The notes beneath the pieces were generated by a model, which ran no database searches, was not told where the DNA came from, and worked only from the letters and a program-made list of their open reading frames with translations. Both the position numbers and the translations under genes were made by a program. Below are positions 1-11,998 of a stretch of DNA of 64,000 nucleotides, in pieces. How positions within the stretch are numbered: position 1 is the stretch's first letter; each line of letters opens with the position of its first letter. Origin of the DNA: Branchiostoma floridae (Eukaryota > Chordata > Leptocardii > Amphioxiformes > Branchiostomatidae); contig NC_049980.1 in NCBI RefSeq assembly GCF_000003815.2, positions 20,007,743-20,071,742 of the forward strand, read 5' to 3'.

Positions 1-2071
1 CATAGAAAAGAAGTTAGAATGGTCAGTCCTGGCTCTTAAGTACAACCTTAGCAGAAATCATCCTCTACTTCCCCCGTTCTGATATCTCTATGCAGAGTCT
101 GCAGCAGATATTTCAGGCGCATGACCCATACTTCACAGGTTAATTACTTGCTAATAGATGCAGCTTTCTCCATGAAAGATTTCTGTACAATGTTCCTCCA
201 CTGCTGAACCCTACCTACCAAAGAATTTATGACTTGAGCTCTCAATGCCATGGATACATCTGGAGGGAAGAATGAAAGATACATTCTTTCATCCTACAAA
301 TATACATGGCTCATTTGCCTTGCAGACAATGTCTGAGGGTAATTTGTCTGTGAGCAGCCCATTCACATTTTACAACATTACCGAGATTGTTCATTTTGCA
401 AAACCCTCAAACATTCCATTATGGTAACGTTGTCGTTCTGAAGTTGATTGGGCCTGTCCTTATCAACGAAGTTGTCTTAACAATCAGTCACCTTATCTCC
501 TAGTCACATGCTCCTGCTTGGATTCTATCTTGTTTTATTCCTATACAAAAATGCTGCAGTCATGCCAAGATCCCCAATCTCTCGTCTCCCAGTATTGTAC
601 ATTGTACAACTCGGCCCTGGCATACCCGACTCCCTGTGGCCTCCCAAAACTCACCTTGCAGTTCCCCTTCCCGTGTCCCAGCCGTGCATCCGTTCATCTA
701 TGCCCCTAATCAGTATATTCATGATTGCCTGCCTATGTTATCTTGTACCTTCTGGCTGTCCACACAAGCATGGAGTCGTGCCTGCTGACGTTGTTTATCG
801 GAGCTGACAATAGCTACACAGTTACAGTAAAATATCTCTGTGTGGAAATGTTGTTGAACATGCATTGATTCCTTCCCCTAACCGGTTGAATACATAATTG
901 TAAATGGTACAAAAAGGCCACCTCAGCAGGGATAAGGTTGTCGGTTGCAAAATTCTGTTGAGAATGTTGAAAATGTTTCAGTTGCAGAGTTTATCAATGT
1001 AAAAGGAGTCAACAACATCACATATTATATAACATCCGATAAATCCTTCCCATACAGACCATTTCCACCCATACATTCTAGTGTTGTACATACGTCCGTG
1101 ACTAGTTTCATCTGGTTGGTACATCATTGAATAAAGATACTCTTTTTACACAACCATTGCTTTATCCACACCAACCTGTCGGTGACCGTCTGTCACCTTC
1201 TTCAGAGCAATTCTGACTAGTTCACATTGCACTGCACCATAGGTGTTGCCACTCACGGTTTAAATGCGGTCACAAACGTAAAGTATTTACAATGTACAAT
1301 GCTTAACTTAGTAAATACAATGCGGTCCCAAACGTAAATGAGTGTAACATGCATAAGAGTTGTAATTAACGGTGAAAATATTTCATATACAAGACAGTAT
1401 TCTTTATAAGTAGATGAAACAGACAGTCACCGAAACTTTGGTATGAATAAAGCAATGGAGTCTCTTTATTCATTGTTGAACATAACGTTACCTTTTGTTT
1501 GCAGTTATACAAGATATCAAAGTTAAAGTAATCACCAACATCACACAGCATACAACCTATTCCCCTTATATTTTAACACCTAGTCGAACTGCATGCCTTG
1601 CAATTAGATGTGGACTAGGGTCTATGTCGAAAGTTGAATACAAACATTGTTTCTAACCTTTCATACTAAAACAAAGTTTAAAAAAAATTTGAAACTTTCA
1701 GCCATCTATAAACAACACTTGAAGCCATTGTGGTGATTAGATTAAGTTTAGAGAGTAGTTTCTTTAGTTTTCTTGAGTGGAGTAAAACAGACTAATGTTT
1801 TGACTTGAGGATAACAAGTTTATTGTGCCAATAATCCAATGTGTAATATGGGCCAAGGAAATGTATATATAATGTGGACTTTATAATGAAAAAAGTACAG
1901 TTTCAACTAATGAAAAAGTACCAAAAACAGCTTAATTTTCATGAATACAATTGGAAATTTTTGATAGAATGATTATTGATAAAACAAAGTAGAAACCTTG
2001 TCATAGGATACTGTTCCATGAGAGTACTTACAGGTAATAACTTGTTTTAAACAAAATCATGTCAATGGCAG
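1..2071. other. non-coding stretch, probably HCN intron
   Basis: No family-recognisable exon on either strand. The preceding HCN exon (S4, ending near a RYIHQWEE-like sequence) is not found here, so this is most likely intron sequence. Only short random ORFs are present. Confidence 0.6.
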
Positions 2072-5000
2072 CTTCAAATGTATTTCATGCAGATCTTCAA
2101 CTTTGCAAGTGCCGTGATCCGCATCTTCAACCTGATTTGCATGATGCTGCTGATTGGGCACTGGAACGGTTGTCTACAGTTCCTGGTTCCCATGCTGCAG
2201 GACTTCCCAGAGGATTGCTGGGTAACCAAAAACGACTTGGTGGTGAGTACATATGCTGGAGTCATTCTGTATGCTGATATAAAACATTGACAGCAACATG
2301 TTCAGAAGATGCGGAAAACTATGGCTCTACTTCAGTACTAAAGAGAGCTACTAGGTAGCCCATTATTAAATCAAATCAAATCTTAGTAAATTCAAAGTAT
2401 AATAGCAAATTCAAACTATGATTGATGACCATCTGATTCCCTTAACAATAATCTTGCCGTGTTTTTCAGGACGCCCACTGGGCAACTCAATACACTTGGG
2501 CTCTATTCAAAGCCATGTCGCACATGCTCTGCATCGGATATGGCAAGAGACCCCCGGAGAGCATTACAGACCTGTGGCTGACCATGGTCTCCATGATTTC
2601 AGGAGCAACATGTTTTGCTCTGTTCATCGGTCACGCCACAAACTTAATCCAGTCAATGGACACGTCTCGAAGACAGTACCAGGAAAAGGTCAGAGATAAA
2701 TACAAATCAATACTGATCTTGCTTTTGACGAGATTGGTTCTCTACCATCTTAGCAGCAGTCTAACACGAAATAACAATATGGCTTCTTTTTCATCATCCA
2801 TCCATCAATCTTTAAGATTGGCATTTTGGTTTTGGTGGTTTGGCATTAGGTGATTCACAAGGTGACATACAGGGTTATCCTGAGCCTTAGATCTTATCCC
2901 TTAATCTTCACCTCCTGGCTTTACTCTAATACTTGAATTACACATTACAACTTTGGTTCCTCAAGAAAATCCTTTGTCCTTGTCACAATGAAATGGGAAA
3001 TGCCTGTTGCAGTTCTGTGTGTTATGATTTTACACAAATTTAGATTTTATTTCTTAAAAGAGACTCTTCTTCTTCTTCAGTCGAAAGGTCAGATTGAACG
3101 ACAAGAGAAAGATGTTTAATGTAACGTTACATGTACTTTTGTTGAATCATACATATGTATCATTCTCTTTTTCAGTTCAAGCAAGTTGAAGAATATATGC
3201 AGTACAGAAAGCTGCCCGTTCATCTGCGCACAAGGATTCAGGACTACTACGAGTACCGGTACCAGGGTAAAGTGTTTGATGAGGATAACATCCTGGAGGA
3301 ACTTTCCATACCACTCAGAGAGGTATAAAGTCCACTGTTCAGTCACACCTTAGTGTTCTTCAAACTACTCTAAATGCAGGGCTTTGGCAACAACAACAAA
3401 AAAACGATGATAAAATCTTAATGCTTTTTCAAAACTCTATGTTTAAGTCGATTAGGCACTGTATCTGTATCTGTATTTATATAGCCGGTATAACCGTCCT
3501 TTGGCGTAACACACCAGCTGATAAGTATCTGTGTCATTATTTCATACTTCCAGCATTTACAAAATACACAAGACCAACCTGTACCATAGACTCCTTATAA
3601 TGGTACCAATATGAAATGGACAATATCGGTATCAGCTTTTCTACATCTATTGGTTCTGCATGCCATATATATGCATATGAAAATACATCCAATGTGATTG
3701 AATTTTAATTTAACTCACTATGTTAAGGAATGATACAAAAAAATTGAATTCAAACTTTGTCCTAATGTTAAACTGAGTACACCTTTAACAACAGTTGGTG
3801 AGCAGCAACAATTCAAACTTACATGTAAAGCAACATCAGCTGGATAACCTTGTCCCTACTGCCTTCAAGTTAATGTCGGATAACAAACTCTGCTGTACAA
3901 TAACTGAAATCCAATCTGATACTCAATCATACGGTGATCAAGAATTCCTATTCTGTTCATCAAATCAAACCATGACTAACAAGATTATCTTGTCTCTTAT
4001 TGCAGGAAGTGATCAACTACAACTGTAGGTCCCTTGTGAAAGCAGTACCTTTCTTCGCCAATGCTAACCCAGAGTTTGTCACCGATGTAGTCACCAAGTT
4101 GAACTATGAGGTCAGTATTTACTATAAGTTTAGTATACTTCTCATACTTAAATGATGCATTTGTTCATTACATTTTTAGCATAAACATTTAATGTTACAT
4201 GATACCATTACTTTTTTCAACATTCAACACACAATCATTGTAATGCTGCACTGTTTTGGTGAGTGCACACAACAGACAATGCCCCTCTGTTACAGGTCTT
4301 TCAACCTGATGATTTTATCATCCGGGAAGGTTCCTTCGGTGATAAGATGTATTTCATTCTTGGTGGAACAGTGGATGTGCTAACAGCCGACGGTGAGGTT
4401 GTTACCACGTTGCAGGACGGCGCTTACTTCGGAGGTAAGAACTGACCAAAATGAATGACACCTGGGAAACAAAGTAAAGTAATAATCAACACTATTCAAA
4501 AATGAGTATCTTGACTTTGCCTTACCTGTGTTTTCTATTGGAATCCAAATTGTCTTCTACTTGACTTTGTCTTACAATGTTTCCTTTTGGACAGCTAAAA
4601 TTATCCTCATTCATTTAAGTTTAATAGGGCATAAAAGGCCAGTTTCTTCCAAATCACTTCAGTGTCACTGACGAAAACTAGTGGATGCTACTTGAAACGT
4701 TGACTGTTTCCAAAATCACATCCAGTTGCTTGAGTAACTGCTTTTTGGCATTTGAGTACAGTATCTTGCAGTTTGACAGTCTTCTTTACGACTTCTCTTT
4801 ACACTGTATGGAGGCTGTTGAACGACTGCTGGGTGGCGAATTTGGATTTCTATGACCTTCATGTCTCATTACAAATTCAATATGATAGTATTGATTTGAT
4901 AGACAACAAAACAAACTAATTAATAAACAAGATTTTTGACCGCTGAACAGTCTGTCTGTTGTTGTGTCTCAGAGTCTGGGGGGTATTACATAGCACACTA

Positions 5001-7204
5001 TATAACCAAGCATTATATTGACTGACAGAATTTATCTTTAATCGTTTAACAATGAAAACATCACTCTTGTTAATCCTGCAGTAGGATGAATACCAACATG
5101 AAATTTTACATCTTGCCTCTGTAGAAATTTGCCTACTGACACGGGAAAGACGGATGGCCAGCATCCGAGCAGAAACTTACTGCAATCTGTTCTCGCTCCA
5201 CGTCGACCATTTCAACGAAGTGTTGCGGGAATACCCCAAAATGCGAGAGCACATGGAAGAGGTGGCACAGGAGAGACTCAGCAGAATAGGTATGGGCAAA
5301 TTTTCTCAAACTCTTTAGTTGTTGGAAGGGTATTTCATGTGTGTGTTGTGTTGGATGTCCGTCAGGTTTGTCATAATATTGTAAAAAATAGTCATGTATA
5401 TGGTGACGTGATGTAAAGGAGAAGGCAATTATTCCATCAAACAGTTAATGAAAACATTCTGTCCAAGATATACAAATTCCCAAAATTGTTTTCAATTGTT
5501 TCTTAAGAAAGGCTGTCACATACAGCACCTGCTGTCAAACACAGCTGCCAGTTTACATAACGTTACTATATATGGGGCTAGGTTCCATGACATTTTGATA
5601 AAACATCAGGAGAAACCTTCAGGGGAATTTAGTTCACATTTCACTCCTATGTTCTATCAAGTCTGCATGCCTATGTGAGGACATATTTAGTGCTCAACAT
5701 ATTCATAATAACGCATTTGCTGAGTATGTAGCAATTCATTTCAGAAATGTACTCATTAGAAACTGTAATCTGAGGAGCAAATTCACACATGGACAGGTTT
5801 TGCATTGAGTGTTGTTATTGTATGGTAGAATTAAACATCAACTCTCATAATTCCTGTGTGTCTCAGGTACTAGACGTAGTAGTATCATTAACCACAAACT
5901 TAAAAAAAGATGCATTTCTCATTACCCTTTCCAAATTATGATGATACTGGCATAACTCATGAGTAACATGTTAATTGTTACTCTAAGTTACACGACATGA
6001 AAACCCTATCATGTACCACTAACCAAAGATTTCTTATTAATGTAGCAGTGTCTTACAAAATTTACTTAAATAAGGAACAGTAACTATCCATACCATGAGG
6101 TACTAATTTGTTCACTATTAGATTTTATTCACGAATATAACTTCTTAATTCCGTTAATTACCGATAACACTAAATTCAAATCTTTTCATGTAGTACAAAC
6201 TTCATTATGCAAAGTAGGTTCTTATTAGATTAATCAATCTACTCATGCTTCAGCTCCATTACCCCCAAATCAATTCATCACAAGTATAACATTCCTGCCC
6301 TGCAGCACAGAGGAATAAGAAAATATCAACACCCCCAACTACGTATGGTAGGTGCCCTATTTCCCAGCATGCTGGCCCGTGACATCACAAGTCAATATGG
6401 CAGTGCCCATGGATGCTAATGACACCAATACAAGTTTTTGCTATACTTGCAAAACCTGTAGTTAACCTGTAATCAACTGCAAAATAGCAGGTTTACACTT
6501 ATTACACTTCTGAAGTAATTAAACAAGCAAGTCAGACACAACCATGTGAATGAATGCATTATCATTTTCCCTCAATACAGTCAAACACAAAATCATTCCT
6601 GTATCAACTCTCACGCATCTTTACATTTTCACCAGCTTTTCTTTTTTCATTTGTCAGAAACAGGATACTTCAAGAAGCGAATTGAAAATTCAAATACATT
6701 TAAACAAATGAATAAAAGATCTGTAACGCTGGTTCACCTTTGTCCGTTGTGTGACCTTTATCCAGTCTTTAAAAACAGTACATTTTTAATAGGTGTATTA
6801 AGTCTGACAGTGGTTTCAAATTTGCAATATTTTCAAAATGTTCCGATCTGAAACCAACGTCCGTCGACTTAATATCCTTAAATACGTTTTTCTTAGAGAC
6901 AACGAATATCATGAGGTTACCCCCGGATAAAGATGAACCAGCGTTAACTGAAGTAAGATTTGGTTTTATAGTTGATCAATCAACTTGTTTTTCCCTCCCC
7001 TGAACTTCAGGCAAATCTCACAGCAAACTGAGTCGGAGTAACCTGAGCCTGTGTGCGACTCCCAGCGGATCCGGCGGCCCCAGCGTCCCGCCGAAGGAGG
7101 TCATCACGGTACCTAAGTACAAGACCATCAAAATCATACCGACGGGGGATGTGCTAACGATTGACATTGACGACCCAGAGGACGAGTACTCAAAGCCATC
7201 TTGA
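2072..7204 (+). CDS. HCN: HCN-type hyperpolarization-activated cyclic nucleotide-gated channel, 3' part
   Basis: Seven exons: 2072-2242, 2470-2688, 3176-3322, 4006-4110, 4296-4434, 5125-5289, 7011-7204 (stop TGA), about 379 codons in one open frame. Order seen: S4-S5 linker and S5 ([27 protein letters not shown]), pore with selectivity filter CIGYG, S6 ([17 protein letters not shown]), the SRRQYQEK start of the C-linker, then a cyclic-nucleotide-binding domain with [18 protein letters not shown] channels carry the cation pacemaker current in the plasma membrane and are tuned by cAMP. The voltage sensor S1-S4 is not in the window, so the gene is 5'-truncated here. Two acceptors fit the first exon (AG ending at 2071 or 2092); 2071 keeps the family length of the S4-S5 linker (YFMQIFNF aligns with the vertebrate IFHMTYDL). 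Oddities: K follows GYG, and M stands where vertebrate HCN2 has the cAMP-contact threonine. The tail after the CNBD is short and ends KPS. Confidence 0.95.
3441..3530. repeat. possible dispersed repeat fragment in an HCN intron
   Basis: The stretch has GTATCTGTATCTGTATTTAT followed by ATAGCCGGTATAACCGTCC and GGCGTAACACACCAG. It resembles a dispersed repeat that I believe is common in amphioxus. Only one copy is present, so this rests on recollection. Confidence 0.3.
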
Positions 7205-10200
7205 CCAAGCTGAGAGTGAAGCCATAAGTTAGAGAGCCATGTTGATGTATAGATGATATCCCAGGGATTAGTCTTTGGCAGTCACTGTGAATGTAGGATG
7301 ATGTCCGAAGCAAATGCTGTCCAACTGTCTAGAACGATGTGTATAGTGTATGCTAAATGTAAGATACTAAATCTATGCTGTCTTCTTTGGTTGCATGTAA
7401 ATTAACGGTAATGTAGATTATAGTTTAGAAGTTGGAGGATAAAAGACGAGAAGAAATACATATGGACTACATGTAACTGGACTTGATTCCCATGTAAATC
7501 TGTTTATACTAGTCCTACATTACGCTTTTTGAAAAATCAGTCAATGGTCTTATACATATTGCAAAAGGTGGCTATCTATGTGTGTTCAATAACCACTGGT
7601 TTAGAGGTGACTTACCTGTACAGACCTCACATACCGGATATTTCTTTGCCATGAACACCATACAATGTTACAAAAAGGTACATGTACATGTATTGTAAAT
7701 TAGTGTAAAGCATTTTTGTGATCAAGACACATTGCATACATGTCTGTAGAAGATATAGAGTCTCCCTGGGATGAAGTTTTATCTTTATTGTTTGGAAGGT
7801 AATTGAGGGCAGATACGCAATGAGATGGAAAAATCCATGGCTTCGCCCTTGAATTTTATGTCATGATGTCACAAGACATGGATAAATGTTTCCTGTGTGT
7901 GTATTGGCACATGCAGTTATTCTGCAGGCCAAGGCAGGATGGTGTTGAGAACAATGATCTTTGAGGAGTATGTGACTACAAACTACATTTGCTGGAAAAA
8001 AATTATCTTTTTTTGATGAGCTTTCTAGCATCTTTGTTATGCCCACCCCGACAATACCTATCTGTGTTTTTACTATGTCGTCTCCTGAGCATTAGCATGT
8101 GCCGTCCTTATGTCCAGAGTTAAGCTAATGTAGACATCTAAGCTGAATACACAAGGTCATTGCTGTGTAAAACTTTGTAGTGAACTACAGAGAACACGTA
8201 ACATTATAACTAGCATATCAAAAGTTTCAGGGACTAATAAGCCAGCAGATACCACTTGGTTGGTTGGTTGTTAAGCTGTTGTGATAAGGCTATCTGTAGC
8301 ATGTGTCTGTTAGTATATTGGAATGCTAACATATTACTATTAGGATGTACATGTATATCAATGGTGCACAGGACTTACCATGGGTAACCCATCACCAGCA
8401 GATTAGATATATCTCTACTAGGACTGCGTATCAGAGCCAGTACCATGAAAAATCCAAACTGTGAAATTCAATGTAACATTAACATCATAGTTTAAACGGA
8501 TGCCATAATACCACCACATGCAGTGTGATTTAAAGAGATGTACAAATTCAGCATCAGTAATCCTGAGGTATATACACTTCTGATATTTAGGTGTTCAAGA
8601 CAACCTTGAAACCTCCTCAGTAACAATGTTTTTGGATGTGGCAGTATTATGACACCTGTTGGAATTATGATAGTTGATGCCCACAAATCAAATCAAACAT
8701 TTTAGCTCATGTTTGATTCTAGGATCCTTTGCGAGAGCAGGTTCTTTGCACAGGATACCAAAAGTCCTTGAACGTAACATTCTGCTTACTGTTTCTATTA
8801 TCATCGAAGACCATAGGTTACTTTGTTAAATCATTTAATTACATGTCTGGACCTGTACCTTAAACCTCATGTTACCTTTAGCTACACAGCCCTAATCTCT
8901 ACTCATTTCAAATCTGATTTAGAAAAACTGCAAGCAGTCAAAATCAAATTGAGTTTCTACCATGATTTGAGGCAGAATAAAAAAGAAACATTTTGTGAAA
9001 AAAAGTTGAACTGACCTCTCTTCACCTAGTTACAGAGAGTCTACCATTAAGTGGCATGTACCATGTATCAAGGAAGATTTAAAGTCAACATATGTGGTTG
9101 TGCCTTACCTTCATCACTGATTTGTTTGGCTTTATGGAAAATCTACATGAAAATGTGTCCATACTGACTCCAAGATCACAATAATAAAAGTAAAAATCTT
9201 AACGATCTCTGACTTAACAAAAGGTTTTCAGGTTTTATTTATTATATATTTATACTACAAATCAGAAGTAAGACAATTTCATTTCATTTATATATTTACC
9301 CAGGAACGACATGTTGCCACTAGGGCGGGTTTCAATGCGCCCTGCAAACATTAATATAAAACAATGGTTCAAATCAAAGAGATGTGTAATGTTTACCATT
9401 TATCTAATCTGCTGTGTGTGCCAGAACCTCTCCTGCAGGACAGGGGGACAGAAGTGACAACAGTCCTTAAGTATGTATGCTGTGAATATGCAATTAGTAG
9501 TCAGGTAACAAGAGCCGAACTCTATGGAGATCTATCTAAAAATATGCAAATTGCTAGACAGGAGGCAAGGTATAGACTTTCTTTAGACTACTGTGTATAG
9601 TGCCTGGACAAACACTTAGATGCAAGACCTCTATTTGCACAGTTAATCTTCAGTACATTTTCTTTGAATAGATTGAGGACATCCAGGGTTATACCTGGGC
9701 AATGTGTTTAAGTAATGTCTGCATTTTAACCTGTGTTATGTACATGTTCAAAATGTGTCAGTGGCTGCAATGCTACCTTGAGATATTCCTAGCATGTATG
9801 TTAGTGTTTGTTCACTGGAAGTAACAGTCAAGGTAACAGTTATTGTGGCATTCACTAGCATAGGCAAGTTGGTTCATCACTATTGCAGGTAACAACAATA
9901 CATTTTTGTTGACAGACATTAATTTTGAAGCACACTGGTGCTTCCTGTGTTTTCACAGATGCTGACAAATAAGCTAAATTTACAATGCCAATGTCATTCA
10001 TGACAAAAGCAACAGATTGGAAAAAACAAGTCAATCACTGGTCTACCCTACGTTGTAGTTCCCACTATATCTTTGCTGTCATTGCCTCTAAGAAAGTCCA
10101 CTGAGATAAGTACAACTCTGTTTTTTGGTTTCCTTTAAAAAAAAGTGATTAACCATAGGAAGAGAAAATAGAGACAATAATTTCCAAGCAGATCTCCCTG

Positions 10201-11998
10201 ACAAAAATCAAAACATTTTCCCTGCCTTGTATTCAGACACAGTCCCCCTAAAGAAAGATTTTTGAATTCAAAATATCTGCATGTTAATGAATGAGCCCTT
10301 TATGATATTACAAGACTGATGAAACATGATGGCCAAAACTACATATGTGCACTATACATATAGGTGCCCTTGCAGAGTTGATTAATCGAATCAACATTAT
10401 GAAAATGCCCCCTGCCCCCAAAGATCTGCTTGGAAATTAGTCAGAAAGAACCTTTGAGTAGTTTAAAAAGCTCTACACAGAAAAAATATGGAGAATCTAA
10501 CTGGGTCATCACCTCAGCAAGGGTACCTACAGTATTGTAAACATATGAGCTTTGGGCAATGTGTCAGTCTTGAAATATCATGTCAACAAGACAGAGAGGG
10601 CTCATTCATTAACATGTGGAAATTTTGAATGTACAAATCTCAGTAGAACACTGGGTTCTGGTTAAGCTTTGCAATCAGACCTCTGCAAGCTGTCAGAACC
10701 CACTGCAGTAGCTTTCAGAAAACACATCCTGCAGGGTCTGCAACAGAACCTTTTCTTCTGCTGTGTGAAGAATACTATATCACATATTGGTGTGATTCCT
10801 GAGATGTTAACTGAGAAAATTACCATGGCCACTGCTTGTTATGAATTAAGCACATTTTTGTGACAGAGCTGTTGAGAACGAGTTAGAACAAGTTAAGCAC
10901 ATCCCATCTATAATAATGGCCTAATCCAGCAAAGAGACATATCATATCTTTTTAATGTTTTATCTATTCCTACATTTGCATTCACAGATAGAATACACAG
11001 GAATATGACTGAGTATGAAATGAATGTGACAACTAAATGTACAGCTGGTCAATATGGGAAATGAAGGCATCTGGCATGCAACCCCCATATTCTCAAATGT
11101 ATTCTGCACACTATTACAATGTAATGTATACAGGGATCAGTTTGATTATTGTTCCAATTGTTACAATCATTGAACTTCAGTTCTGCTGATATTAAATTCT
11201 CTTGGGTCATACAGCCATGTCTGTGTCTGATTGTTTCAAAACTCCTGCTAACTTCTTCCATGCACTCCTTTTCAGACTGATTGTAAGGCAATCTCATCAC
11301 TTTGCTTGATGGACAATATAACATGCTGATGGCATGGAGTATTCCCAACATGACCTATCAGAAGGATCATTTCAGGAAAAAAACCTCATCGATGTACGAC
11401 CCCAGGCACCCATACATTAACTTTTATTGGTTTCTCCTCCATATCTGTTCTAACATCAGCATCCATCTCTCTGTACACTCAATATTAGCCAGCCAAGGGG
11501 ATCACAATGGTTTCTCCAATGGCCATTTCCCAGATAAAGACTCACGATAACATATAGTTTTGTTGGGTATAAGTGGTCTTGAGAATTTCCAGACAGTTGC
11601 TATCGCTGAAATCATGGCTGGAGTGCAGCCTTTGCAGAAGTCTGTTGACATAAGGTTCCAGACAAGGACATTCCGTGTTCACTGAAGGGATTAAGATACA
11701 AAAGATTGGTAAGGTCAGTTGTAGCCTGGAGAACTTAACATAGGACTTTTCCTCTGATTTAACAGATAGTGGTGCAGTGTCCATTAGTTGCCTGGCTGCT
11801 TTCTGACCCTGAAGCAGAATATCCTTCCATTTTATGTAGCAAAGGGAGGTAATTGCCATCATTAGCGAGATGCCCATGGGAAGTGTCAACATGAAGGACA
11901 TGGCTGTGAACCTCAAAATGAGCTAAGTAGCAACACATAATGAGAATATTTTCAGCACTTGGACAACAAAGAGGAAGAAATGGAAGCAACACCTTGGG
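7205..11998. other. convergent interval between HCN and DNAAF11, UTRs and repeats
   Basis: Both flanking genes end here. Candidate poly(A) hexamers for HCN are AATAAA at 8976 and 9183, both distant; none is strongly favoured. On the minus strand AATAAA (plus-strand TTTATT at 11423-11428) could end DNAAF11 about 570 bases after its stop. The interval contains the nested inverted repeats at 10180-10636. I see no exon of a recognisable protein. Confidence 0.5.
10180..10636. repeat. two interleaved inverted repeats (foldback)
   Basis: Arm pair 1: ATTTCCAAGCAGATCTC near 10180 and AGATCTGCTTGGAAAT at 10422-10437. Arm pair 2: about 33 bases from 10265 containing CATGTTAATGAATGAGCCC, inverted at about 10598-10630 as GGGCTCATTCATTAACATG. 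The pairs interleave rather than nest. A small self-complementary GTTGATTAATCGAATCAAC lies at about 10377-10395. Probably overlapping MITE remnants; no clear target duplication was found. Confidence 0.6.

Noticed and set aside
10669-10863. 64-codon plus-strand frame downstream of HCN
   Set aside because: No motif, no neighbouring exons and short; expected by chance in this much DNA.
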